From Mesocentrotus franciscanus (Eukaryota > Echinodermata > Echinoidea > Camarodonta > Strongylocentrotidae), in assembly GCA_037976565.1 (NCBI GenBank), contig CP137685.1, positions 23,639,195 to 23,703,194 on the forward strand: DNA of 64,000 nt, written 5' to 3'. Positions 1 through 11,602 of this stretch are shown piece after piece. Position 1 is the stretch's first letter. Each line of letters opens with the position of its first letter. Both the position numbers and the translations under genes were made by a program. The notes under the pieces are model-generated. The model was not told the origin of the DNA and did not search any database. It saw only the letters and a list, made by a program, of their open reading frames with translations.

Positions 1-882
1 GACAAAAATTACTCATGTTTAGTTAAATTCTTTCCCACGAGTGAGAACCAAAAAGAAACAACATTAATAATCTTGGAATACCACCTTAATTAAAAATGAG
101 CAAAATTAAGTTTGTCCATATTACATTTTTTCATGTATTATTTTGGCTTTTACAGTATTATTCATTTAAAGAGAAAGATGAGTTCTGGGAAGAGGTGTAA
201 AATAATTTGTGAGCGTTATCATTGTATTATGCAAGTGTGGAAGAACATCAGATAAAAAATGTTCCCTGAAAAGCATGGCTCTTCAAATGGCTTAATATTC
301 TAAATATGGCATGTAACATCATAACAATCGGGACGGATTTTTATGCCACCTGTTCGTGTAGTCCCATATACATTTTTCTGTGCACAGTGTTTGTAACTTT
401 AAACAAGACTGGGCCAAATTTCTTATCATTTTGATGGTTTCAGAACCTTGCAGTACACACCTGTATATGCTAGATGATCAACCTTGTCTGATCGATTCTA
501 CAACGTTTCTTTCACAATGCAATCGCATGACCAGAACTCAATTTTATCTTTAAGTTTGTCCATTTGTTCATGTATTATTTTGGCTTTTACAGTATTATTC
601 ATTTAACTTGAGGTCCTTGGTATTCATAATTTGAACGCTTAGACTTGAACCATACAGTAATGTGAACCCTTTGTGAACCCTTTGTTTTCATACCATTCAA
701 GTAGTATTTTATGCAGTATTTTATGCAGTATTTTATGCAGTAAGAAATTAATAGTTTAGATGTTATAGTCATGCAGTAAGCTTGAATATAAGTATCCCTA
801 CACCACAAAATATTATGTAGCGGTACATTTTTATGCAATATTTATTTTCGGAATTACATTGAGTGATTGTTGCGGTGCACGG
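1..882. other. intergenic DNA with a decayed TIR-repeat copy
   Basis: No coding signal is convincing here. Positions about 330-560 read, on the minus strand, as a diverged copy of the TIR repeat family found at 12043-12438 and 58654-59049: the reversed text contains the same GATCGATTC/ACAACGTTTCTTTCACAATGC and CAGTCTTG blocks. A short run of TATTTTATGCAG units (about 704-741) forms a three-copy mini-repeat. A phrase near 120-170 (CATGTATTATTTTGGCTTTTACAGTATTATTCATTTAA) recurs at 570-606, so a segment near the window edge was duplicated directly. Confidence 0.55.
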
Positions 883-1194
883 CTAAATACGTCTACTTCT
901 TTTGTGTGTACATAGTAAATTATGATGTTCAATGCTCAAATCCATTGTACTTTGAAGTTTGTCTTTGATTATCAAATACAATGATAAAAAGAAAAAAATA
1001 GAGAATGAATATTTTGTCAACCATAAATTAGGTGTGCAAGTTGTTCCACAGTTGGTTGTGAGGAAAAGAAATGAAAATGAGAGAAAGAACTGGAAGTCTA
1101 AAAGTGTAAATGAGAAAAATATACAGAATAGAGGGATACATAGAGGGGGTGGGGTATTTAGAGGGGTGATAAGCCTAATAAAGAAAAGGGGAAT

Positions 1195-1612
1195 ATGAGA
1201 GAAAAGGGAAAGAGATGGAAAGACAAAGAGAAAGAGAGAGAGAGATAGAGAAAGGGAAGGGAGAAATAGGTAGAGAGAGAGAGAGAGGGGAGGGAGAGAG
1301 ATAGAGAGAGAGAGAGAGAGGGGGAGAGAGAGAGAGAGAGAGAGATAAGAGATATATAAACATATATGAGAGAGAGAGAGAGAAAAAAAGATATATGAGA
1401 GAGAGAGATATATATAATATGAGAGAGAAGGGGGTCCATGATCAAGGCAAGAGTTTCTACAGAGGTATATAGTATATATATATATAAATATATGAGAGAG
1501 ACAGAGAGAGGAGAGGGGAGAGGGGATGAGAGAGAGATTATATATCATATGAGAGAGAGAGAGAGGGGAAAAGAGAGAGAGAGAGAGAGAGAGAGAGAAG
1601 GGGGATCCATGA
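1195..1612. repeat. GA-rich microsatellite with an internal duplication
   Basis: The tract is dominated by (GA)n with interspersed (GGGA) and (TA)n. A phrase containing CCATGATCAAGGCAAGAG followed by TTTCTA occurs at about 1437 and again at about 1606, so a unit of roughly 170 bp was duplicated inside the microsatellite. Long open frames across it in several phases are low-complexity Ser/Leu or Arg/Glu strings and are not genes. Confidence 0.9.
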
Positions 1613-1639
1613 TCAAGGCAAGAGTTTCTATATAGAGGT

Positions 1640-2120
1640 TAATGAAAATCAGAAGTATCAAAAATATAACATCACATGGTGATCAAGGCCTGAAAATTAT
1701 CATCTCCTGAAGACATTCGAGCTCCCACGATTCATGGAAACTCTGTAAAATACCTTTTCCATGAACGACAGACTTTAATGATTGATAAATACAAAATGAT
1801 GGTCAAAGAGATAGATTTGGTGGAAACATTATGTATCATAGTGCTTTCAGTTAACCAGATTGATAATCAATTTTTATTTCAATTACTTTTTAAAGCTGTA
1901 CCAGAAAAGGACAAAATAGGACGAGGATTTCTGTCCAGCCGGACAAAACTGTTCATCTTGAAATAAAATGGTCTCTTTTCGGTAACATTTAATTATTTTT
2001 ATATAAGAATAGAATAAGGATAAAGCTCAAAGATCATATATTTTGGTCTCTATTGTAGTCTATCTGGGCTGTAGCCTGCTAAGGAAATCGACATTTTTTG
2101 TTCCTTTATCATTCATAGGA
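1640..2120. other. intergenic, nothing recognised
   Basis: AT-rich sequence without a recognisable exon, RNA gene or repeat boundary. A 62-residue open frame at 1778-1966 has no recognisable motif. Confidence 0.5.
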
Positions 2121-2124
2121 CAAT

Positions 2125-2495
2125 TTTTATAATAATAATTATAGTGCTTATATAGCGCCTAACACTTACTTTATCAGAAGTCTCTAAAGGCCCTATCTCA
2201 CTGAGCGGCGAATGCTTGCGAACGTAGCGAATTTGGGTTTAGCAAAAGGTCCCAAACATTCACAAATAGTGGCAAAGGATTGGCAAATAGTTGTTAATCT
2301 TCGCAAACACTGTCGCTAACATTTGCTTACAGTCGCTAATATTCGCCAACTGCCAAATTCGCAACGTTCGCAAGCATTCGCCGCTCAGTGAGATAGGGCC
2401 TTAAGCGCTCTACAATAATGCAGCATAATTACCCTGGCTTTAGCAGTGCAGCTGTTACGCGCGCTGGAATAAATTCCTACCACGTACCCAGGTAT
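2125..2495 (+). repeat. SINE 3' portion, interrupted by a MITE
   Basis: The text TATAGCGCCTAACACTT, then after the interruption AAGCGCTCTACAATAATGCAG and a run ending near an ACCCAGG motif, resembles the body and tail of the tRNA-headed SINE family seen elsewhere in the window (GCGCTTTATA... and CACCCAGGT blocks). The MITE at 2188-2401 splits it, so the SINE is older than the MITE. Confidence 0.5.
2188..2401. mobile_element. Harbinger-type MITE, 214 bp
   Basis: The ends are near-perfect inverted repeats: left AGGCCCTATCTCACTGAGCG and the reverse complement of the right end agree over roughly 37 bp, ending in GCAAGCATTCGC/GCGAATGCTTGC. The flanks show a TAA direct repeat (2185-2187 and 2402-2404), and a 3-bp TWA target duplication is characteristic of PIF/Harbinger transposons. 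The interior is built of GCAAA/TTCGC words with no coding capacity, so it is non-autonomous. The superfamily call rests on target duplication only. Confidence 0.75.
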
Positions 2496-2699
2496 ATATC
2501 ATACATGTTTATGTTTGTAATTCTTTTTTGTGTATTAGCTTTCTTTCGTCGCTTTGTTTTATATATTACGTCATCTTTAAGTTCTGTTTCCTATGTATTT
2601 ATATTCAATTGGTGTCTATATGATCTCTTTTATGTTTGTAACACGGCTGATATGAGTTTTACCGTGATTAAATAAATTTAATTCAATTCAATTCATGAC

Positions 2700-3095
2700 A
2701 ACACTGGGATGTACAAGCACATCGCAAATTCAAACTACAAACATTTAACAATGAAGCCAAACTATATGTTGGCCTCGTAGCAAATAAAAAAGAAGACAAA
2801 AAAAGAAACACCGCGTCGAGTTAGTTGACTATATGTGGATAATGTAAACACACTCTACTGACTTGTTTTGACACCGCTAATAGTGCGAGCAAACACAACG
2901 GTGAACCGTTATAATCATGAACTATCTAGTTAATCAGTTACGACTACGAGAGATAAGGCGAAAAATCATGAACTTTAAAAGACCTTTCCCCTTATATGGC
3001 GTGCTAGTTAATGAGATTATATTTCTTTTTTCCGGGTCACCACGCGGTTGTATTATTATGAAAGGATATTTAGATTTGGATAAGTTAAAGACATA
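2700..3095. other. intergenic, nothing recognised
   Basis: No gene, RNA or repeat boundary was found in this stretch. Confidence 0.5.
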
Positions 3096-3109
3096 AATCA
3101 TTAAATTAA

Positions 3110-3345
3110 ATCGGCACTCGTGTCCTTTGGCAATATATTACACTCCACATTTGCCACTCTCAACCCAGGTGATGTAAATGGGTACCTGATAGGAAGAAAT
3201 GCCTCAAATGTCAGAGCACCTAATCAGGGTAGCTCGGCTAATGCCGTGGTAATAATAATACAGCGCTTTGAAAAAATAGTATATACCAAGCGTTATTATT
3301 ATTAAAATTATTGTTATTATCATTATCATTATCATAATTACTATC
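3110..3345 (+). repeat. SINE, head missing
   Basis: Shows the common SINE body: a GGCACT... block, TTTGGCAA, CATTTGCCACTCTC, ACCCAGGTGATGTAAATGGG and ACCTG, then a GCGCTTTG motif and a (TTA)n/(TCA)n tail. The tRNA-like A/B-box head is absent or decayed. Confidence 0.7.
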
Positions 3346-3403
3346 AAAACTATTCGAACTCCTAGCGTCAACCATGGACCAACACAACACATAACCCCGT
3401 GCT

Positions 3404-4475
3404 CAGGGGCGGCGATTTCTTTTCATGACAGGGGGGACGAAATGCGAGGGACGAGGAGCAGTGGCGTAATGAGCAAAAACGTGGGGGCGGCAGAAAAAAC
3501 CGCATCACCACCACTCTTACATGTTACATGCAGGCCCCGCGAAACGTTTTTCAAAGTGGGGCTAAAGTATTTACGATCAGGTAGAGCAAATCTAGCGAAG
3601 CAAGTGGAGCGTAAATTGACGTGGGGTCAAGGGGGGGGCAAAGCCCCGGCGGGGGTCAAGGGGCTGAGCCCCATGAAGCTCAGGGGTTTTTAGGCATTTA
3701 ATTAAGGTGTGATGAGCATCCAGGGGGCGGAGCCCGCGGAAGTTCAGGGGTTTTAGGCATTTTATAACGGTCAGATGAGCATAATTTTGATACCTTATTT
3801 GTGACACTGGCATGCAGGTCACTAATTTGAGTGGGGTCCAGGGTGTGGAGCCTCCAGAAGCTCAGGGATTTTAGGCATTAAATACGATCAGATGAGCATC
3901 CAGGGGCCGCCTTAGGGCCCTGGTGGGGTCCAGGGGGCGGAGCCCCCGGAAGCTCAGGGGGAAATCATTCCATTTCAGCAACATTTGTAAATCACTGGTA
4001 TCGAATTAGAAATAAACAACGTTTGAATTTTATTTGGGGGAAATGCCCTAAGCCCCCATCAGTACGCAAGTGCGAGGGAGCATAGTGAACGAGAGGGATG
4101 AAGGTGACGGAAGTGACTACCCCTCACAGGTTTTTGAAGTTTTGTTGTATTAAAAAAATACATTCCTTAGCAAAACTATAGTATAAAAAGCAATGTACTT
4201 TTTTCACACTTCACTTTTCTCGGTATTTACTTGTACATTTTGAAGGATATTATGCGAGGGAGCGTAGCTACCGAGTGAGAAGAATTTTGCATTTTTATTT
4301 GTCTAAACGCTGCACTCTTGGGCCCTCCAGAGCCTAAAAGTGTGTTGAAGCCTTTAGTCAGTATTTGCTATACATTTTTTTGGCACTTTTTCAAATTTTC
4401 AGGGGGGGACGATCCCCTAAAAAATTGAGGGGGACGTTTCCCCCCCCCCCGTCCCCCCCGGGATCGCCGCCCCTG
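3404..4475. mobile_element. hAT-type non-autonomous transposon, copy 1
   Basis: The element begins CAGGGGCGGCGAT and ends ATCGCCGCCCCTG, a 13-bp perfect terminal inverted repeat. It is flanked by an exact 8-bp direct repeat CCCGTGCT (3396-3403 and 4476-4483). An 8-bp duplication with CAGGGG termini is the hallmark of hAT transposons. The interior has no transposase frame. Instead it carries about four imperfect copies of an approximately 80-100 bp GC-rich unit containing GGGGTCCAGGGGGCGGAGCC, AAGCTCAGGGGTTTTAGGCA and CAGATGAGCATCCAGGGG. A second copy lies at 24974-26111. Confidence 0.85.
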
Positions 4476-4483
4476 CCCGTGCT

Positions 4484-5588
4484 ATCCCTAAATCTAACAC
4501 CAAACTTCAGCTTAGACCCTAAGAAGGTTGTGTTTTCGATAAAACCCTGAGCAAAATGTATCCGGAGTACGTCGAACTTATACCAGTCTTGTGAGATTGT
4601 CAATAAAAACATCCCCTTTTTTATGACTTCCATTTAGTTGCGTGACGATCCCAATAAAAATCATGAATTTTGAAATATAATCGATATCGCGTATTAATAC
4701 AAAAAATGATAGCAACCATTTGATCCATTTAAAACATACCAGTAAATAGGCCTTACATTACAGATCCATTAAGGCTCGACATTAAAAAGATAAACCTTTT
4801 ATTCACGAAATTTAAATTTCATTTTCGAACCAAATGTGTTAAAAGTCGAATATTGATGAAAGAATACAAAATTTAGGTTTTCTGCGTACAACAGTGTTGA
4901 ACCATCGTGTACGTGCACCTTCGTCACTATTAGTATTTCCCTCTTACATTGGTCGAAAGCTAAAAATGTTCCTAACATCACGCCATATTCTTTAATCTAC
5001 GTAGACACTTCATATCGAAATTCATTTTTTTTTCTCGCACCCTCAAACACAATGACATTTTTCATCGGACACGACCTTCTCTGTTCAGCACAAAAGTTTG
5101 TTCACCTTCTGGTTACCCAAACTTTAATCGATAAGGTTTCATAAAAGAAGTTCGCTGTTGCCTAACTATTCTATTCACATGCCCAGAGAGTGTTCATAAC
5201 TCTACGATGTTTTTTTTCTTCCTTCTCCATCTAGCTTCCGATTCAGCATAGAAGCGAAGTCACGAAGATGGATTCATTCCCATGAATTCCGTAAAAATAA
5301 TAAATAATATGTTTATTTAGACGAGAAGAAAGTGGAAACTAGAAATATTGATTGTTCACGTAGCTGTTAACCGTTTTTTCTTCTTCACATGAGCTTTTCA
5401 TCATCAGTAAGTGCCTTCTTCGGATGTTTCTAGTTTACAAGGACCTGACGACAGCTGACAAGGGGTACAACTTTTACTACCTAAACTCTATCGCTTGCTT
5501 CAGCGGGTGCAGTCATCAAAATAATCGTCAATAAGGGAGTAAAACCAAAAAACAAACTTTATTTTGGTTAAAACTGTATCGGAATACA
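4484..5588. promoter_or_regulatory. 5' flank of membrane-enzyme copy A
   Basis: This stretch holds no recognisable gene or repeat. The last few hundred bases before the ATG at 5589 must contain the promoter or 5' UTR of copy A, but no TATA box or initiator can be assigned with confidence. Confidence 0.3.
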
Positions 5589-5700
5589 ATGGAAGGGCAA
5601 GATTTAAAGAAACAACCTGGTTTTACTCAAGGATTAAAAAACCGACTTGCTGTAGCTGTTGGGAGTTTCATGACTGCTATTTTGGCAACGGGTATTCGAG
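5589..5700 (+). CDS. copy A coding exon 1
   Basis: The ATG has A at -3 and G at +4, a good vertebrate-style start context. The exon encodes a short polar N terminus and then a hydrophobic stretch ending ATGIRG, and closes at a strong donor GTAAGT in phase 1. Copy B exon 1 ends in the equivalent ATGLRG in the same phase. Confidence 0.85.
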
Positions 5701-8700
5701 GTAAGTAAAAATTAAAATTCTTTATTTGACCATTTGAGATAAAGAGGACGAGAAATTGCAAAGACAGTAATTTTGTCTTCATTATTGGAATGAAAAGTTA
5801 TAACCTGGGAAAGGAAGATGGCAAGCTTATTTCATATTCAACTTATTAAAGTTAAAAGGATAAAACAATTTCCTTATGCCCATGTTAAAGATATTAAAAT
5901 GAATGCGTAGTGTAGGTATTGAAGACATACTAGATGTGCTTATTTTTTAAATATTTTCGGGAACATCAGGATAGAACACAAAGTCTTAAAAGAGCTATGG
6001 AACGCCTTCCTTTATTTGGGAAGATAGAATATTTAGTGGCATTACATTTGTTAAGTATTTATTCACCATCGATAGAGCAAACTTATTGGCTTAACTATGC
6101 ACAAAGATAAAACAAAATATATGACAAACTATGACACAGATGAAAACATCGAGATAGAAGGTCGAACGTTAGAGAGAGTGAGCAGTTACAAGTATCTGGG
6201 ACAAACTTTGAAAATGGAAGACACCACAAAAGAAGAAGTTATGATGAGAGTAAAAACAGGATGGATGAACTTTGGAAGATACAAAGACATGTTGACTGAT
6301 AAAACATACCCATGTCACTAAGAAGAAGAATGTTCAACCAATGCATTCTAACAACTATGACATATGGATCAGAAACATGGTCATTGACAAAGGATCTAGA
6401 ACAGAAGCTTGTGACTGCTCAACGAGCCATGGAGAGAAAGATGTCGCATTTATCATTGCGAGACAAAATCAATCATAAAGTCATACGCCAGAAAACAAAG
6501 GTTAAAGACATCATGGAGAAAGTCAGAGAATCAAAGTGGAGATGGGCTGGACATGTAGCAAGACTTCAGGACAATAGATGGACAAATCGTTTAACAGAAT
6601 GGCAACCAAGGACGGGAAAGAGAAGAAGAGGAAGGCAGAAGAGAAGATGGAGAGATGACCTAACATCATACATGGGAACGGCCGCTTGGACTAGGACAGC
6701 TAGAGACAGAAGAGAATGGAAATGTTATGAGGAGGGCTTTGTCCAACGTCTGGATGAACTATAGCCTGATAGATAGATAGATTTCTCGTGCCAGAGGTGA
6801 TCTTCACAATTAATCATATCTCACTGATGATATTGTTTCAAACTTTAAATTCAAAGTATGATATTTTGATTATTGGTTTTTACCTGACTGCTAAGAAAGC
6901 ATGGATATTCATATTGAGCAATCTCGAAAAAAAAAGGAATTCCCACTTGACGATAGTGTATTCGAAAGAGAGAGAGTTATTAATTCTTCTGACCGGGAGA
7001 AAGAACTCTGACCTAGCTATTTTCTCTTTTAGCTTTCAAAGCTTATCGAAGAATTAGATTAAACAGATCCATCAAGAAATCAAATGTTTGGCTAAATTCA
7101 TGACAATGAAAACGGGCAATTAATCACAAAATTTATATTATGTATGCTCAATAGCCTTATTGTGGGGCCCTTTCCAACTTTTGGAGGGAGAAGATTTAAG
7201 CTGAGGTAAATGTGCACTGAAATCATGTAGTGTATTTTTTATTTAAAAGAATTTATGATGCAAAGTTGAAAAGCAAAATGGTTGGCTTTCGTTAAAAGAG
7301 TCTAATTTTTCTTTTTGGTAATTTTTGAAAGGGGTCGAACGAAACCATTTTGATCTCAGAATTCAAACTTTACGGGCAACATCGTAATTAGTTCTTATAA
7401 AAATATTAAACCATTATGAAAAGAGTTAAAGCAAACGATTAAAATCCCATCACATAAATTAAAAATGCTTCAACGATCGAAATGAAAGGAACAATAAAAT
7501 CACTATAAGAACGATTTATCAAAACCTTATCTCTTTCCCTGATGTCTACGACATCTAGGCCGACCAATATCTGACTTTCAAGAAATTACAATATACAAAG
7601 TGCATTCCCCAAGAGAATGCTAATTGTAAAATGAAACCTCAAAGTCGAATTCTGGAAACACCCGTTACAAGATATCCCATAATGGCGTCTTAATTAACGT
7701 TTTTCTGAGATCAAAATGATATCTCAGACATCTGGCTGGAAACTTTTATCGGGTTCAATGATCTTTTTAGAGTTCGATGAACCTTTATGCAAGAAATCGC
7801 CTTGCTTGCTGCAGTGTAAACAGACCCAAGACAGACGCATATAGTCGTCTACTTGTTTGACGTATACGAACTTTTTACAGAGCAAACAACGACTACCTAC
7901 TAAAAATCAAACGAACTGTCAGAATCAGGTTGCCGTATATATACGTGCCAGTCCTCCGTTTATGATACGTAATACTAAAGACAAACATCTATTATCTTTA
8001 TTTTCAGACTTGAACTACTAATCTTCCAACTAAATTTACATGCCTGTAATTAGTTTAAAGTTCAATGAAAAATAAATGTTGAAATACAGCTTAAAGCATT
8101 TTCTGTATTTTTTATTTCTTCAATATTTTTTCATTTAAAACATAATATAGGCGTATTAACACTACTGCGTATTTCGGACGCTTTACACTTAAACTAACAT
8201 TTTTTTCTTTCCTTTTGACTTCAGACTTCAGGCAGTATAATTTTGTTGCTAAAACTTCTTTACAAATCCCATTATTGTGAATAACATTGTGATGATTAAA
8301 CATATCAGTATATACTATTATGAATAACATATTTCTTATAACTCATAAGGATTCGCAATTTCTCTTCAAAATATTGCAAGCTTAGTTTAACACGATCGCA
8401 AAGACTTTCAGAGATCAACTTTAGGGTAATTTAAATACTCTATTGTATTGCCATTGTATACTGCCTTTAGAAATCAAGTTCGGATTACGTAATGTGTACA
8501 TGTCATGTTTGCACGTTTCTAAAGGTGATACAAGGTTGAGCAAGGTTCAGTTTTTGAAAGTGTGCGCGATTGTGCTGTTATCATCAAGTAATCTTAACTA
8601 AATTACTAAAATCCTCAAAGGATTTTGCAGAAAAAAATCATTATCTTCAACTCTGGTGGTACCATCATCGTATCAATATGTAAAATTCCTATTTTTATTT

Positions 8701-11566
8701 TCTTCCATACAGGTGATTGGTTGTTATTCTACGTTCAGATTCAGAAGCTGTGGTACGGCGAATCACTCATCTCAGAGACGTCTCTACCTGGTCTTGACCG
8801 GGGAGCTGTAGAGAATGGTAGTACCGTACAACATGAAAACCTCCTGGAACGATACCATATGCAGGTTCGTCAAATATAATATAGTCACAGATGGACAATT
8901 TCTCACGGAAGAAACTTGATAATTACAATAAATTGATGACTTTGTTCAACAAATGACTCCCTTGCAAGGAAACATTTCGAGAACTTCATCGGCTGATGCA
9001 GACTTGAATTTATTCTATTTCTGTTTATTCATTCTGACAGGAATTGATTCCTTGAAATGCTAAAGCGCCATAATGGCAGCCATGCTTAAGCCAGGGTAAT
9101 AATTGTGGAGGGCCAGGAGTGTCAAGTCTTACCAAAATGAGCGCTTTATAAGAACTAACTATTATTATTATCATTATTATTATTGTCATCATCATCATCA
9201 TCATTATCATTATTATTATTGTCATCATCATCATTATTATCATTATTATTATTGTCATCATCATCATTATTATCATTATTATTATTATCATTACTAGTTT
9301 TATTATATTAATTTCCATCATCAACACTAACGCAAGTGACGCAATTGCTGAGCATCTTTTGCCATAAAATCACGATGTTCATTATGTTAGTGAATCGCGC
9401 TGTTTGGACCGCGGTGTAATTAGGCCTGGTATGGTAAAGTGTTCATGTACAAACATAAATACTAATGTACAAAGATAGATATATCCTAAAAACATTAGTA
9501 TATGAAATGTCATAAACATTCCTTTCTAATTAGTAGAGGTGTCGTAGTCGAGTGGTTTCGGAGCACTTGACTGGAAATGCAAAGGTCGTGGATTCGATTC
9601 CCGACACGGCACTTATATCCTTTGTCAAGGCATTAATCTACATTTGTCACTCCATACCCAGGAGAGAAATGGGGACCTGGTAGGATGCCAAAAGCCTTTG
9701 TGAAAGTAATTGCCATATGCCCTCACGGTGACCATATGGTAGGTATACTCCCCAGGGAGTGGAGATGGTGCACACTGCGCGTGAATGAATCCTTTGACCG
9801 GGGTAACACTAGCGCTATGACACGGTCTTTTTCTTATTAAGCGCTATATAAATCCAGGGCCCCGTCTAATAAAGAGTTGCGATTGATCCAAATCAATCGC
9901 AAGTCCTCTAATCAATCGCAAGTTCGCAGTCTCCTATCCCTTATGCACGTAGTTGCGATTAATATCAACGCTTTATAATTATTATAATATTATTATCAAT
10001 GTCTACAACGTTCTTTCTTGGCAGGGTGTTTGGTTCTACGTCCTCCAATCTCTGCTTGGTGGCTTTGTGATTCTATATGGTGTGGGAGGTTGGTTGAAGT
10101 GGCATTTCTACATCCAGAGACGAGACAGAGCGGCGGAATGGAAGTGCCAGCCTGATCGCTTTCTAACTCCTGAAGATGATCGGCTTGAGTTCTGGCTGGG
10201 GTCGATGAACATGGCTATTGGATCGGTGCTTTCAGGTAATGTTATTACTTTGATTTGAAATTCTTCTAACAAAGTCCTACATAGATCATTATTACAGCCA
10301 TTCCTTGAATTATGTCTTGGGTCATTCGTTTTGGGATCTTATCTGATAATAATAATAATAATAATAATATTGGGTTCTTGCATAGCGCTCATATCTGTCA
10401 GACTTGACACTCATGGCGAATACTGTAACCGTCTTACATGATCATGATATTGCGTATGATTTGGGTATATAATTTATACGTTCTGTAATTACGAACAATG
10501 ACCACTTCATGTATCAACAGATATTTGGTGATATCAAGCCAACATTCCCTGTTAAGAGCCCTAAATTATATTAGGCAAATCAAATTTTGGTTCTCTGCCG
10601 CTATATGACAATGACAATGCCAAACATCTCTTTAACCCCGAAACAACATGCATAGTAGACAGAAAACAGCGAAGGTTGCATACTTTTATAACTGTTACAG
10701 CAGACAACAATAATTTTAAGGAGCATATCCGAGAATTTGCCTTTATTTTATTTTGAATAGAGTCATATAAAAATGTTTCTTCAACATCAGGAAATATCCC
10801 AAAATGCACAGTGCCTCTAATTGTTAACACTTATTTGGGTTCTAGGACACCTACCCCCTGGACAACCACCCTCCGAATAACCACCCCTAGGATAACTACC
10901 CTCTAGGACAGCTACCCCCTAGGACAACTACCCCTAGGGCAACCACTCCCTAGGACAATTCCCCCGGGACAATTACCCTCTAGGATGATTACCCCCAGCT
11001 AACTACCCCCTAGGACAACCACCCTCCAAGACAACTACCCCCAGGACAACTGTCCCCTAGGACAACTACCCCCATACAACTATCCCCTAGCACAACCAAC
11101 CTGTAGGACAACTACCACCCGGACAACTACCCAAGGGGTAGGTGTCCGGATACGCTTATTTGATCTCTAACTTTTTATCAATTCTTTCTTTTTCTTCACC
11201 CAGGCATCCTCGTAACATACATCATGAACGGTGGGGAGACCAAACTCTATTACAACATATCGGACTACGGTTGGGTCTACTTTCTACTCTCCATTCCCGT
11301 GAACTACATATACAACGAAGCTGCTGCCTATTACTCTCATAAGGCTATGCATTTTCCTCCTTGGTATAAGCGCTATCACAAACTCCACCACCGTTTCAAG
11401 TGCCCCACCCCTTTGGAGCCGTAGCCATGCACCCATACGACTTCCTCGCGCTCCAATTCCTGATTGAGATCCCCATCTTCTTTATACCAATGCATGCAGG
11501 TAAGGGGTGGCATTGTACCTATTTTAATAATGAAGTTATACCCTTCCTCTGTATCTCCCTCTCTCC

Positions 11567-11602
<36 letters not shown>

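Noticed and set aside
883..1548. Long minus-strand frame rich in Ser/Leu/Tyr
   Set aside because: It translates the GA/CT and TA microsatellite; no non-repetitive coding signal.
6312..6764. Host gene inside copy A intron 1
   Set aside because: The protein text is a retrotransposon reverse-transcriptase C terminus with a frameshift and GATA tail.
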